61,634 nucleotides of DNA, from NCBI GenBank assembly GCA_031553885.1, contig JAVBKV010000008.1, forward strand, positions 1 to 61,634. Direction: 5' to 3'. The notes beneath the pieces are model-generated. The model ran no database searches. It saw only the letters and a list, made by a program, of their open reading frames with translations, and was not told the DNA's origin. Positions 6,679 to 16,810 of this stretch are shown here, in pieces. The stretch is from JAVBKV01 sp031553885 (GTDB taxonomy: Bacteria > Bacteroidota > Bacteroidia > Bacteroidales > Azobacteroidaceae). Made by a program: the position numbers and the translations under genes. Positions within the stretch are counted from its first letter, which is position 1, and every line of letters begins with the position of its first letter.

Positions 6679-8034
6679 ATGAAAACAATTATTTTTTCAG
6701 CAGCATTTATGTTGCTTGGTACTTCTATGCTTTTTTCTCAAGATAAAAACACGATGCATCTATCCTTGAATGATTGTGTGCAACTGGCTGTAGAAAAGAA
6801 TATTAATATTCAAAAAGCGAAGATAGACAAGGAGAAAAGCGAATACAAGATAGCTGAAACACGTTCGACGTTGTTGCCTCAGGCTAATATCGGAGGAAGT
6901 TTTCAGGATAACCTTCAATTACCGACAACCATTCTGCCGGGTGAATTGATCGGTCAGCCGGGAACTACGTTGCCGGTACAAATGGGAGTACAATACAATA
7001 CAAGTGCAGCCCTGACGGTTAACCAGGTTCTGTATAACCAAACGGCATTGACAGCGCTCAGATTATCGAAGAAAACAGATGATATGAACCGTTTGGGCAT
7101 TGAAAAGGCCAGTGAAGAACTGGCACAGGAAGTGTCTAAATTGTATTTCCTGGCATTGACTTCTGCAGAACAAAAAGCATTAATCGAAGAAAACATTACC
7201 CGAACGGAAAAAATGACAGGTATTACCAAAACATTGGTTGATAATGGGATGGGGAAAAAGGTGGATTATGACCGGATCAGTGTAACATTGGCAAATTTCC
7301 AAACCCAGCTGAACAATACTGAAGCCCTCTATGAACAACAGCTCAATATGATCAAGTACATGCTGGAGATTCCGATTCATCAGAATATTGTTCTGACCGA
7401 TACGACTGCCATGCGGTTACTTCATACCGAACCGGTATTAGTTACAGATTTTTCTGATCACATTGATATTCAGATGCTTGAATCGCAAAAAGACATAACC
7501 CTGTTGAACCAGAAAATGATAAACAACGGCTATTTACCCTCGCTTTCTTTTACCGGACAGTATGCTTACCAGGGAATGCGAAGCGAGTTTAAAAATTATT
7601 TCAACAGCAGTGTGGAGAATAACTGGTATGGATCGTCTTACGTCGGAATCAATCTTTCCATACCAATTTTCGATGGCTTTGAAAAACGTTCCAAATCGCG
7701 GCAGGCCAGACTGGAATATCAGAAAAGCAGTCTTACGCTGGATAATACCAAAGAACGATTTTCTGTCGAATATAAAAATGCAATGAATAATTATTACAAT
7801 AATAAAAACAATGTGGCGCGTCAAAAGCAGAACATAGACCTGGCCGAGAAGGTATACAATGAAACGGCGTTGAGATACAGGGAAGGCATGTCTACCATGA
7901 GTGATCTGTTACAGGATGAAATAGGATTGAGCAATGCCCAGGCCAGCTACCTCAATGCCCTTTATAATTTTAAGGAGGCAGAGCTTCAGATCATGTCACT
8001 CACAGGAGAAAACAGGAAGTTAGTTCAGAATTAA
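6679..8034 (+). CDS. TolC-family outer-membrane efflux channel
   Basis: This 451-residue protein has a signal peptide (first about 20 residues, ending LFSQ) and two outer membrane efflux protein repeats of long coiled-coil helices (for example around NINIQKAKIDKEKSEYKIAE and near the C-terminal ETALRYREGMSTMSDLLQDE). It forms the trimeric tunnel through which the RND pump expels its substrates. Length and repeat structure are normal. The adaptor gene follows after two bases, so the two are surely co-transcribed and probably translationally coupled. Confidence 0.92.
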   Translation: MKTIIFSAAFMLLGTSMLFSQDKNTMHLSLNDCVQLAVEKNINIQKAKIDKEKSEYKIAETRSTLLPQANIGGSFQDNLQLPTTILPGELIGQPGTTLPVQMGVQYNTSAALTVNQVLYNQTALTALRLSKKTDDMNRLGIEKASEELAQEVSKLYFLALTSAEQKALIEENITRTEKMTGITKTLVDNGMGKKVDYDRISVTLANFQTQLNNTEALYEQQLNMIKYMLEIPIHQNIVLTDTTAMRLLHTEPVLVTDFSDHIDIQMLESQKDITLLNQKMINNGYLPSLSFTGQYAYQGMRSEFKNYFNSSVENNWYGSSYVGINLSIPIFDGFEKRSKSRQARLEYQKSSLTLDNTKERFSVEYKNAMNNYYNNKNNVARQKQNIDLAEKVYNETALRYREGMSTMSDLLQDEIGLSNAQASYLNALYNFKEAELQIMSLTGENRKLVQN

Positions 8035-8036
8035 AA

Positions 8037-9092
8037 ATGAAAAAGATTATAATCGTTATAGTTGTGCTTGCTTTAATTGGTGCTATGGGTTGGACACTGG
8101 CAAGTAATAAAAAAGAAATAGACAGCAAGAAAGAGGTTAAAAGTTCCACCCGGGAAATTGCCGTAACCGTAACTCCTGTAAAGACAAAAGAAACTACGGG
8201 TCAATTGCAGTTGGTAGGAACAACAGAACCCAACCGGGAAGTAATCGTTGCTTCGGAATCAGCCGGAAAAATCACCCACATTCATTTTAAAATGGGAGAT
8301 TTCGTGAGTAAGGGAACAGTTCTGGCTCAGGTTGATGATACGTATAAACGCCTGGCATTAGAGAATACACAGATCAACTATAAAAAGACGAAAGATGATT
8401 ATGAGCGCTATCAGATACTGATCAAAGGAGATGCTGTTTCCGAAACACAGTTAAGGGATATGAAAGTGGCTTACGAAAATGCTGCAATTCAACTGGAAAA
8501 TGCAAAAAAACAGGTTGAAGATACCCGGATCGTTGCCCCGTTTGATGGTTACATCACTGCTCAAAATACGGAACTGGGAGCTTATGTGAATGTTGGAACT
8601 TCTATAGCAGAAATTGCGGATATTGCCCGCTTGAAAGTAACCCTGGCTGTTTCTGAAAATACGGCTTATGAATTGTTTCAGGGACAGGAAGTGTCTGTAA
8701 ATGCCAGTGTTTATCGGGATGTCGATTATAAAGGAAGTATTTCAAGGATCAGCCCGAAAGGGGATAATGCGCATAAATATCCGGTTGAAATCCTGATAGT
8801 CAATGATAAAAACCATTTACTAAAGGCCGGAACCTATGTCAACGTGACTGTCGGTATGGGGAAAGCCAAGCCCGCCCTGATGATTCCACGTGATGCCATC
8901 GTCAGCAGCGTGAAAGATCCTTCGGTTTACCTGGTAAACGGAGAAACCGCCCAACTGGTCAAAATAAATACGGGACGTGATTATCAAACCGATCTTGAAG
9001 TTCTCTCTGGACTGAAAGAAGGAGACCTCGTTGTAACCAACGGACAGATTAACCTGATGGACGGAGCAAAAATCTCGATAATTAAGAATTAA
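8037..9092 (+). CDS. RND efflux periplasmic adaptor (HlyD/AcrA family)
   Basis: This 351-residue membrane-fusion protein links the RND pump to the TolC channel. It starts with one N-terminal membrane segment (residues 3-23). A lipoyl-like half follows (around SAGKITHIHFKMGDFVSKG), then an alpha-hairpin (residues about 105-160), the second lipoyl half (VAPFDGYITAQNTELGAYV) and the beta-barrel and membrane-proximal domains. No lipobox is seen. The last codons and stop lie within the left arm of an AT-rich repeat. Confidence 0.92.
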   Translation: MKKIIIVIVVLALIGAMGWTLASNKKEIDSKKEVKSSTREIAVTVTPVKTKETTGQLQLVGTTEPNREVIVASESAGKITHIHFKMGDFVSKGTVLAQVDDTYKRLALENTQINYKKTKDDYERYQILIKGDAVSETQLRDMKVAYENAAIQLENAKKQVEDTRIVAPFDGYITAQNTELGAYVNVGTSIAEIADIARLKVTLAVSENTAYELFQGQEVSVNASVYRDVDYKGSISRISPKGDNAHKYPVEILIVNDKNHLLKAGTYVNVTVGMGKAKPALMIPRDAIVSSVKDPSVYLVNGETAQLVKINTGRDYQTDLEVLSGLKEGDLVVTNGQINLMDGAKISIIKN

Positions 9093-9195
9093 AAATGAAA
9101 AATAAAAAATTCTCATTCACCCAACATTTCTGACTGCCTAATGGCAATCTTAAATTCTTAATTTTTAATTCTTAATTCTTAATTCTTAATTTTAT
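9080..9195. repeat. AT-rich inverted/tandem repeat inside the efflux operon
   Basis: AATTAAGAATTAAAAAT (9080-9096, overlapping the adaptor stop) has a perfect 17-bp complement at 9161-9177. The right arm continues as tandem TTAATTC units to about 9192. It fills most of the 107-base gap before the pump gene and belongs to the same family as 152-239. Confidence 0.7.
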
Positions 9196-9199
9196 TCCT

Positions 9200-12100
9200 A
9201 TGTCAATCGTTCAAACATCTATCAAACGACCTTTATTGATTATCGTGATTTTCACGGTATTAAGCCTTGGTGGGTTGGTCTGTTACAATATGCTCAGTTT
9301 GAATTTGCTTCCCAAATTCGAACTCCCTATGATTACTGTTGCTACCGTTTATCCGGGAGCAGGAGCTTCGGAAGTAGAAACTTCCGTAACCAAAAAAATA
9401 GAAGATGCTCTTTCTACGCTGGAAAACCTGAAAAAAATCAGTTCTACATCACAAGAGGGTGTTTCGATTATCGCTATAGAATTGAATGAAGGAGCTGATC
9501 CCAATCTGGCAGTTCAGGATGCACAGCGGAAAATCAATGCGATTAAGTCGGATCTTCCGACGGAAATCCTGGATCCCTCCATTGATAAAATTTCCCTCGA
9601 TGAAATGCCGATCATGAATATTGCAGCTTCATCTTCTTTACCTTCCACGGAGTTTTATAAATTGGTAGAGGACCGTATTCAGCCCCGATTGGCCAAGTTG
9701 CCCGGAGTCGGATCCGTAAACATGGTTGGAGGTACCGAGCGGGAAATCAGGGTCAATATCGATGCGGAAAAACTGAAAGCCTACAACCTTTCGATTTTAC
9801 AGGTATTGCAAGCCATTCAGTCTGCCAATATGGAAATACCGGCAGGAAATATAGAAAATCGGGAAGCCGTTTATTCGGTTCGGTTGGCTGCAAAATTTGC
9901 AACCCTGGATGAATTACGTAATACGGTCATTCTGATTTCTCCCCACGGAGGGAAAGTTAAAGTGCTGGATGTTGCAGAAATCGAGGACGGGATTGCCGAA
10001 CAGAAACTGATTAACCGGATCGACGGGAGGGATGCTATCGGTCTTTCCATTCAGAAACAAACTGATGCCAATGCAGTGAATGTAGCTGATCTGGCGAAAG
10101 CTGAATTGACTGCCATTGAAAAGGAATATGCAGGGAGTAATGTTAAATTTGAAATTGCCACGGATAATTCGGTTTATACCAAAGCATCTGCTCACGCGGT
10201 AGTAGTCGACCTGTTCCTGGCAATCCTGATTGTTGCGATTGTTTGTTTTATTTTCCTGCATAACCTGCGTAGTGCCATGATTATCATGATCGCCGTACCG
10301 CTTTCCATTGTTCCGGCATTTATTGCCATGTATGCAATGGGGTATTCGCTGAATATGATGTCGTTGATGGCTTTATCATTGGTGGTAGGTATCCTGGTAG
10401 ATGACTCGATTGTGGTCATCGAGAACATGTTCCGCCACATGGAAAAGGGAAAAGATAAACGTCAGGCGGCTATTGATGGATGTAAACAGATCATGTTTAC
10501 AGTTATGGCTGTTACGCTGGTCATTGTTGTTGTATTCCTGCCGTTGGCTGTTACTGGAGGATTGATCGGTAATATCCTGAAGGAATTTGCTATTCCGATT
10601 ATTGTTTCAACACTTTGCAGTTTACTGGTTTCGTTTACTTTGACCCCTATGCTGATGGCCCGTTTCGGAAAATTGTCGGACGATACCCGCCCTACGCTTT
10701 CAGGAAGGTTCTCCCGCTTTGTGGAACGTACCTTCGAATCCCTGAAAGATTGGTATGTACGTGTGTTATCCATGGGATTGAAACATAAAGTATCTGTTTT
10801 ACTGGTCACACTGACCTTGTTGGTTGGTTCTTTTATGCTCTTTCCGGCCGGATTTATTGGTTTTGCTTTTGTTCCAAACACTGACCAGGGTGAGTTTGTG
10901 GTCACATTGGATATGAATCCCCAGGTGACAGTTTACCAGAACAACCAGGTAACGATGCAGGCGGAAAAAATTATCAGCAGTAAACCGGAGGTGGATCGGG
11001 TATATACCAATGTGGGTTCTTCCGGATCGACGATCGGTAATAGTTCAAAAAATAATACAACCTCGATTTCCGTTAAAATGGTGGATAAAAAGAAGCGGGA
11101 TATCGATGTAAATACGTTCGCCCAACAAGTGAAGGAAGAAATTATGCAGATCCCTGGTGTTCGAGCAAGGGTAAGTGTCACCTCTTTAGGGGGAGGAAGC
11201 GGAAGTGAGCCGATCCAGTTTATTGTTCAGGGGACCGACTTTGAACAAGTACAAAGTACGGCTTCTATGATTCTGGATGTTATCCGGCATACTCCGGGAA
11301 CTTCTGATGCCAAGTATTCGATCGATGATCCCCGTCAGGAAGTTCAGATCCGGCTCAACCGGGAGAAAATGGCTGAACTGGGGCTTTCGGTAAGTGATGT
11401 GGGATCTACGCTTCGTGTAGCATTGAACGGAAATGATGATTCCAAATACCGGGAGGACAGTTATGAATACGACATCCGGATCGGTATTGACGGATTCGAC
11501 CGGACACGGCCTGAGGATGTTTCCCAACTCTCGTTTATCAATAAAAAAGGGGAAATTATAGAACTCAATCAGATTGCGGATATCGCTTATGGACTAGGTC
11601 CTTCTACCCTGGAACGTACTGACCGGATTTCATCCATCACGGTTAAGTCCAATGTGGTCGGCCGTCCATCGGGAACCGTAGGATCGGAAATATCGTCTGC
11701 TATTGTGGATAAAATCCCGACAGGTATTACGATTAAGGAAGGGGGTATGATGGAGCAACAGGCCAATGCATTCGGCAGCCTCGGATTTGCATTTCTTGCA
11801 GCTATTGTGATGATTTATTTGATTATGGTAGCTTTGTATGATTCGTTGCTGGATCCGGTTGTCGTGTTGTTTTCCATTCCGTTGTCCATGATCGGAGCAT
11901 TCCTTGCCCTGGCGTTGACGATGAATGATTTGAATATTTTCAGTATCATCGGATTGATTGTATTGATCGGACTGGTTGCAAAAAATGCTATTTTATTGGT
12001 CGATTTTACTAATCACATGAAGCGTGATAAGAACATGGATACATTTATCGCCTTGATTGAAGCCGGAAAAGAACGGTTGCGTCCCATTTTGATGACTACG

Positions 12101-12352
12101 TTTGCCATGATATTCGGAATGCTACCCATTGCGCTGGCATCGGGTGACGGAGCAGAAATGAAAAACGGTATGGCCTGGGTGATCATCGGAGGATTGACCA
12201 GTTCCATGATATTAACATTGATTGTGGTCCCGGTTATATATTATATTTTTGATCGTATGTCGGTCCGCTTCCGCCACTACAGAGCAAATAAACTCGTAAA
12301 AAAGGTAAAAGAAACTTTGCTGGATGAGGAAGAACTCGTGGTAATTCGATAA
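9200..12352 (+). CDS. RND multidrug efflux pump (AcrB/MexB type)
   Basis: This 1050-residue inner-membrane antiporter uses the proton gradient to expel substrates through the adaptor and TolC protein. The first transmembrane helix is at about residues 11-30. Two large periplasmic porter regions are each followed by a six-helix block. The proton-relay residues are visible: the Asp pair in ILVDDSIVVIENM and the Lys in LVAKNAILLVDF. The length is normal for hydrophobe/amphiphile RND pumps. Substrates cannot be predicted. The operator arrangement upstream suggests ligand-induced expression. Confidence 0.95.
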   Translation: MSIVQTSIKRPLLIIVIFTVLSLGGLVCYNMLSLNLLPKFELPMITVATVYPGAGASEVETSVTKKIEDALSTLENLKKISSTSQEGVSIIAIELNEGADPNLAVQDAQRKINAIKSDLPTEILDPSIDKISLDEMPIMNIAASSSLPSTEFYKLVEDRIQPRLAKLPGVGSVNMVGGTEREIRVNIDAEKLKAYNLSILQVLQAIQSANMEIPAGNIENREAVYSVRLAAKFATLDELRNTVILISPHGGKVKVLDVAEIEDGIAEQKLINRIDGRDAIGLSIQKQTDANAVNVADLAKAELTAIEKEYAGSNVKFEIATDNSVYTKASAHAVVVDLFLAILIVAIVCFIFLHNLRSAMIIMIAVPLSIVPAFIAMYAMGYSLNMMSLMALSLVVGILVDDSIVVIENMFRHMEKGKDKRQAAIDGCKQIMFTVMAVTLVIVVVFLPLAVTGGLIGNILKEFAIPIIVSTLCSLLVSFTLTPMLMARFGKLSDDTRPTLSGRFSRFVERTFESLKDWYVRVLSMGLKHKVSVLLVTLTLLVGSFMLFPAGFIGFAFVPNTDQGEFVVTLDMNPQVTVYQNNQVTMQAEKIISSKPEVDRVYTNVGSSGSTIGNSSKNNTTSISVKMVDKKKRDIDVNTFAQQVKEEIMQIPGVRARVSVTSLGGGSGSEPIQFIVQGTDFEQVQSTASMILDVIRHTPGTSDAKYSIDDPRQEVQIRLNREKMAELGLSVSDVGSTLRVALNGNDDSKYREDSYEYDIRIGIDGFDRTRPEDVSQLSFINKKGEIIELNQIADIAYGLGPSTLERTDRISSITVKSNVVGRPSGTVGSEISSAIVDKIPTGITIKEGGMMEQQANAFGSLGFAFLAAIVMIYLIMVALYDSLLDPVVVLFSIPLSMIGAFLALALTMNDLNIFSIIGLIVLIGLVAKNAILLVDFTNHMKRDKNMDTFIALIEAGKERLRPILMTTFAMIFGMLPIALASGDGAEMKNGMAWVIIGGLTSSMILTLIVVPVIYYIFDRMSVRFRHYRANKLVKKVKETLLDEEELVVIR

Positions 12353-12397
12353 AACTGAAAGGTAATAATTTGTATTTCTGAATAAAATCGAAATGTT

Positions 12398-12841
12398 ATG
12401 AAAAACGTTGAAGGTGTAGAAATAAAGACATGGCACATACTTGTCGTAATTCTTTTATTTACGGTTTTTACAAATGTACTTGGAGATCGGGAGTTAAAAA
12501 GAACGCCATTGACCCAGGTTGATGATTGCCTGATTGAGTTAAACAATGAAACTTTTACAGACAGTATATCCTCCCGGCAGTGCTTTGTGTTGTTTTATAT
12601 CGAAGATTCGGATTTATGTGATAAGATGGAACAAAATCTCAATCAAATTGCAAAAGACAGACAGGATGAAATGAGTTTTTTCAAACTGAATCTGGATAAA
12701 TATCCCACACATAATGAAAAATACAACATTTCAGGAGTTCCCAATACACTAGTATTCAACAATGGAGAAGAAATCAAACGAATTATGGGTATTGTTCCTG
12801 TATACAACCTGGAAATGATTTATAACAAAGTATGTAATTAA
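12398..12841 (+). CDS. Membrane-anchored thioredoxin-like protein lacking the CXXC pair
   Basis: This 147-residue protein has one N-terminal hydrophobic segment (about residues 11-28) followed by a thioredoxin-like domain. The strand-loop after FVLFYIEDSDLCDKM sits where the CXXC site should be, but only one cysteine is present. The cis-proline loop is recognisable (ISGVPNTLVF). A dithiol oxidoreductase role is therefore unlikely. A monothiol, chaperone or scaffold role is possible. It follows the RND gene by 45 bases and is probably part of the same transcript. Confidence 0.6.
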   Translation: MKNVEGVEIKTWHILVVILLFTVFTNVLGDRELKRTPLTQVDDCLIELNNETFTDSISSRQCFVLFYIEDSDLCDKMEQNLNQIAKDRQDEMSFFKLNLDKYPTHNEKYNISGVPNTLVFNNGEEIKRIMGIVPVYNLEMIYNKVCN

Positions 12842-12853
12842 GGAGGTTATTTC

Positions 12854-13069
12854 ATGAAATTACGATTATTTATAAAAAAGAACCGATTCACAATACTAAG
12901 TATGATTATCGGAGTTATTGTTGCCTATTTTTACTGGTTACATGTTGGAATGTATTGGGGAACTTATCCCTTGTCTTCCGAATGCTGGGTGAATTGCGTG
13001 TATGGTTGTTTGTTTGGAGGACTGATATATTGTATATTTTTAAAAAAAAATATTCAGGATGAGGGATAG
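12854..13069 (+). CDS. DUF6132-like small membrane protein
   Basis: This 71-residue protein has two hydrophobic segments (about 13-30 and 48-64) joined by a loop with CWVNCVYGC. The pattern (helix, HVG, a cysteine-containing loop, then YGxxxGG) resembles DUF6132 proteins of Bacteroidota, whose function is unknown. It lies 12 bases after the thioredoxin-like gene. A pairing of a redox-fold protein with a cysteine-loop membrane protein may point to a thiol or sulfur role, but this is speculation. Confidence 0.6.
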   Translation: MKLRLFIKKNRFTILSMIIGVIVAYFYWLHVGMYWGTYPLSSECWVNCVYGCLFGGLIYCIFLKKNIQDEG

Positions 13070-13100
13070 TTTTTCTTATGAGTTGTATATTCCTTAATTA

Positions 13101-13144
13101 AAAATCCGGTTATTTTTGTTTCTATTCAAAAATAACCGGATTTT
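13101..13144. terminator. Bidirectional intrinsic terminator
   Basis: An 18-bp perfect stem (13101-13118 with 13127-13144; AAAATCCGGTTATTTTTG and complement) with an 8-base loop has A/T runs on both sides. It separates the plus-strand efflux operon from the convergent minus-strand yidC gene. Confidence 0.88.
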
Positions 13145-13175
13145 TAATTTATTAGTTAACCGTAATAAGGATTAT

Positions 13176-15083
13176 TTATCTTTTTCCTCCTTTTTGTTGT
13201 TGTGCCCGTTGTTTGGCCAATGCCTGTTGTTGCTGGCGTTGCGCTTCTTCAAGTCTTGCCATGAATCCGGATTTCTTTTTAGCCGGTTTCTTTTTGTTTT
13301 GCTCCAGTTGTTTCAACAGTTTATCCTCATTCAGGAAATAACGGAACAAAAGTGTTTGGATGACCGTAATCAACGTGGAGATAAAGTAATAATAGTTCAG
13401 ACCGGCAGGGTAGGAGTTCAGGAAAACCAGCATGAAGACAGGCATCCCGTACATCATCAGTTTCATACCCGGCATTTGTTGCTGGCCGGTATTGGTTTGT
13501 TCCATGTTGTACTTAGTGTAGATCATGTTAGTCGCGGTCATCAACAAGCAGAATAAACTGATGTGATTACCAAAGTACGGCGTAATAAAAGGAATGTATG
13601 CATCCCAACTGATTATGGCATCAAAAGTAGAAAGGTCTTTCGCCCATAAAAAGCTTTCATGGCGCAACTCGATAGCCGAAGGAAAAAACATGAATAAAGC
13701 AAACAGGAAAGGCATTTGCAACAACATGGGCAAACATCCGCTCATGGGATTGACACCCACTTGCCTGTACACTTCCATTGTTTTTTGCTGACGGGTCATG
13801 GCATTATCCTGTCCGGGATATTTGGCGTTCACCTCTTCAATCTGAGGGCGTAACACCCTCATTTTAGCAGAAGACATAAATGACTTGTAAGTCAGCGGGA
13901 AAAGAGCCATCTTGATGATCAGGGTCAGTAAGAAAATCGCTAATCCGATGCTTCCGCAAAAACTTGTCAACCAATCAAAAATCGGAATAATAACCCATTT
14001 ATTGATGTAACGGAACAAACTCCAACCCAGGGGAACCAATTTTTCAAGTTGAACATCCTGTTCTTTGAATATTTTTTTGTCATATCCTTTTAACAAGGGG
14101 TAATCATTGGGGCCGAAGTAAAAATAAAAACCGGAAACATTATTTTTCGGATCAAAAGCAATGCTGGTAGTTGTATTGTATTGTTTCAGATAGCCTCCGT
14201 CTTTGAGGTACCTGGAGTCCAGTTTTGTGGATTCCAGACTCTCATCCGCAATCAATACCGTTGAAAAGAATTGGTCTTTATAGCCGATCCATTTCAATTT
14301 ATTGGATAAATTTTCGGACGCATCTTTCGAATCACTCATTTCTTCCACGTCATCTGCCAAGTATTTATACATCAAACGGGCATAGCGTTCCTCGAACTTC
14401 CGGCCTTTTTCCTGTTGACGAATTTTTTGCATCCACTGGATATCCAGGGAATTAAAGCTGGGAGCCAGGTGCTGCTCTAAGTTTTTCGATACGATTTCGA
14501 ACCGGAGCATATAATCGTCCGGCTGCAAGGTGTATACAAAGTCCAAAGAGCCGTTTTCTCCGGCTTTCAGACGCATAGTTGCCTGGTCTGACGTTGCCTG
14601 TACCGGTTCGAAAAACATTTCAGACGTATTGATAACCCGGTTGTTGGCCGTCACTAAAGTAGTGTTGAATGAAGATTCCTCCGCATCAAAGAGAATTAAC
14701 GGAAGGGAGTCATACGCCGTGTATTCTTTCAGGCGGGCTGAATAGACACGTCCTCCCTTAGTACTTATTTTAATTTCAACCAGGTTGTTTTCCAACGTGA
14801 TGAAATTTTCTTCACCGGACGAAGATGTGGCAAAAGCTCCGTATGTGTTTTGCATTTGAGCCTGAACGACAGAATCCGGTTGAGCTTCGGAAGTTAGTGA
14901 GGTAGTATCGTTGGATATTTCCTGTTCCATAGCAGTTTGTTGACGTTGTATTTCTACTGCTGCGATGGAATCATTATACCTTTTTTGTACTTCAATTTGT
15001 TCTTGCGAGGGGCGGTTTAAATAAGAAAATCCGATGAAAACGGCAAATATCAGTATAAAACCAATGATTGTATTTCTATCCAT
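13176..15083 (-). CDS. yidC: Membrane protein insertase YidC
   Basis: This 635-residue protein inserts and folds inner-membrane proteins, alone or with Sec. An N-terminal anchor helix (residues 4-21) is followed by a large periplasmic domain. The conserved OxaA/YidC core occupies about residues 365-590, with helices including CGSIGLAIFLLTLIIKMALF and a PMSGCLPMLLQMPFLFALF segment. The tail is rich in lysine, glutamine and arginine, as in ribosome-binding YidC tails. It starts five bases after pyrG ends and is probably expressed from the pyrG promoter, a common Bacteroidota arrangement. Confidence 0.96.
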   Translation of the reverse strand: MDRNTIIGFILIFAVFIGFSYLNRPSQEQIEVQKRYNDSIAAVEIQRQQTAMEQEISNDTTSLTSEAQPDSVVQAQMQNTYGAFATSSSGEENFITLENNLVEIKISTKGGRVYSARLKEYTAYDSLPLILFDAEESSFNTTLVTANNRVINTSEMFFEPVQATSDQATMRLKAGENGSLDFVYTLQPDDYMLRFEIVSKNLEQHLAPSFNSLDIQWMQKIRQQEKGRKFEERYARLMYKYLADDVEEMSDSKDASENLSNKLKWIGYKDQFFSTVLIADESLESTKLDSRYLKDGGYLKQYNTTTSIAFDPKNNVSGFYFYFGPNDYPLLKGYDKKIFKEQDVQLEKLVPLGWSLFRYINKWVIIPIFDWLTSFCGSIGLAIFLLTLIIKMALFPLTYKSFMSSAKMRVLRPQIEEVNAKYPGQDNAMTRQQKTMEVYRQVGVNPMSGCLPMLLQMPFLFALFMFFPSAIELRHESFLWAKDLSTFDAIISWDAYIPFITPYFGNHISLFCLLMTATNMIYTKYNMEQTNTGQQQMPGMKLMMYGMPVFMLVFLNSYPAGLNYYYFISTLITVIQTLLFRYFLNEDKLLKQLEQNKKKPAKKKSGFMARLEEAQRQQQQALAKQRAQQQKGGKR

Positions 15084-15088
15084 GTTTG

Positions 15089-16687
15089 TTATTTTGTTGC
15101 TGCTTCAATAAAACTCATAAACAACGGGTTCGGGTTGACTACGGTACTGTTGTATTCCGGGTGGAATTGTACTCCGACAAACCATTTCAGGCTTGGAACT
15201 TCCACCACTTCCACCAACCCGGTCTCCGGATTAATACCTGTGCATTTCATTCCTGCAGCCTCAAAATGGTTCTTATATTCGTTGTTGAATTCAAACCGGT
15301 GACGGTGTCGTTCCTGTATCATTTCGTTTTTATAAGCATCGTATGCGATGGACCCCGGGGTAATTTTGCAATCGTAGGCTCCTAAACGCATTGATCCTCC
15401 CATATTCGTCAGGTTTTTTTGTTCTTCCATCAGGTCGATGACCTTATAAGGTGTTGTGGCTTCCATTTCCGTAGAGTTCGCTTCTTTTAACCCCATCACA
15501 TTACGGGCATATTCAATGACCATACATTGCATTCCCAGGCAGATTCCGAAAGTAGGCTTATTGTTTTCCCTGGCGTATTTCAGAGCAGCAAATTTACCTT
15601 CGATTCCCCGTTGTCCGAATCCGGGAGCAACCAGAATACCATCCATTTCCGAAAGGATTTCGGCCGCATTTTCGTTGTTCAGTTTTTCCGAATGAACAAA
15701 ACGCAGGTCTAATTTCCGTTTGTGATAAGTAGCTGCCTGCAGGAGTGATTCGTTAATGGATTTATAAGCATCCGGTAATTCCACGTATTTACCAACCAAC
15801 GCGATTTTAACGGATTGCTTAGCCGTTTTCATATTACTGAGGAACTCCTTCCAGCGTTTCAATTCCGGTTTTTCACCGACTTCCATACCCATTTTCCGGA
15901 GAACGATCTCGTCCATTCCTTGTTTTTCAAGTACAATCGGTACCTCATAAATGGATGGAACATCATAGGATTGAATAACAGCGTTTTCTTCTACGTTACA
16001 GAACAACGCTACTTTGCGGCACAGGTCTTTTCCCAATTCGTTCTCCGTACGAAGAACCAATATTTCAGGTTGTATTCCCTGTTCCTGAAGTACTTTGACG
16101 GAGTGTTGGGTTGGCTTTGTTTTAACTTCTTTGGCAGCAGCAATATACGGAACGTAAGTTAAATGAACGCATAAGCAGTTTTTTCCCAGTTCCCAACGCA
16201 ATTGACGAACACTTTCAATGAAAGGAAGCGATTCGATATCACCGACTGTTCCGCCTATTTCCGTAATTACAAAATCAAACTGATGTTTACTACCCAATAA
16301 CATAATATTCCGCTTGATTTCATCGGTAATATGCGGGATGACTTGTACCGTTTTACCTAAGTAGTCTCCCCGACGTTCTTTATTGATCACATTCTGATAA
16401 ATACGGCCGGTGGTAATATTATTGGATTTTGTTGTTTGTACGTTAAGAAAGCGTTCGTAATGTCCCAGATCCAGGTCTGCTTCATGACCATCAACGGTTA
16501 CATAGCATTCGCCGTGTTCGTACGGATTGAGTGTTCCGGGATCTATATTGATGTAGGGGTCGAATTTCTGGTTGGTTACCTTATATCCTCTTGCTTGAAG
16601 TAACTTTCCCAATGATGCGGCGACGATTCCTTTTCCCAGCGATGAAACCACGCCTCCGGTAACGAAAATGTATTTTGTTTCTGCCAC
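15089..16687 (-). CDS. pyrG: CTP synthase
   Basis: This 532-residue enzyme makes CTP from UTP, ATP and glutamine. The N-terminal synthetase domain begins with the P-loop-like GGVVSSLGKGI and contains KFDPYINIDPGTLNPYEHGE. The C-terminal class I glutaminase domain has the nucleophile loop GICLGMQCM, with the catalytic cysteine in GICLG, and the His-Glu pair in FHPEYNS. All key residues are present. It is the first gene of the pyrG-yidC pair. Confidence 0.97.
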   Translation of the reverse strand: MAETKYIFVTGGVVSSLGKGIVAASLGKLLQARGYKVTNQKFDPYINIDPGTLNPYEHGECYVTVDGHEADLDLGHYERFLNVQTTKSNNITTGRIYQNVINKERRGDYLGKTVQVIPHITDEIKRNIMLLGSKHQFDFVITEIGGTVGDIESLPFIESVRQLRWELGKNCLCVHLTYVPYIAAAKEVKTKPTQHSVKVLQEQGIQPEILVLRTENELGKDLCRKVALFCNVEENAVIQSYDVPSIYEVPIVLEKQGMDEIVLRKMGMEVGEKPELKRWKEFLSNMKTAKQSVKIALVGKYVELPDAYKSINESLLQAATYHKRKLDLRFVHSEKLNNENAAEILSEMDGILVAPGFGQRGIEGKFAALKYARENNKPTFGICLGMQCMVIEYARNVMGLKEANSTEMEATTPYKVIDLMEEQKNLTNMGGSMRLGAYDCKITPGSIAYDAYKNEMIQERHRHRFEFNNEYKNHFEAAGMKCTGINPETGLVEVVEVPSLKWFVGVQFHPEYNSTVVNPNPLFMSFIEAATK

Positions 16688-16732
16688 TTTATGAAGAAAT
16701 TTTTATTGTGAGAGATTCTGTTATTAAGCGGG

Positions 16733-16764
16733 CAAAGTTACAATAATTTCGGATAGGATTCAAT
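16733..16764 (-). promoter_or_regulatory. Promoter of pyrG-yidC
   Basis: Read on the minus strand, TAACTTTG (16740 down to 16733) matches TAnnTTTG. An ATTG at 16764-16761, 20 bases upstream, is a near match to the -33 TTTG. The start codon lies about 45 bases downstream. Confidence 0.6.
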
Positions 16765-16810
16765 TATTTCACGGAATTTATTTGAGTCCCCGTTGTTTCC
16801 CGGGAGAATT

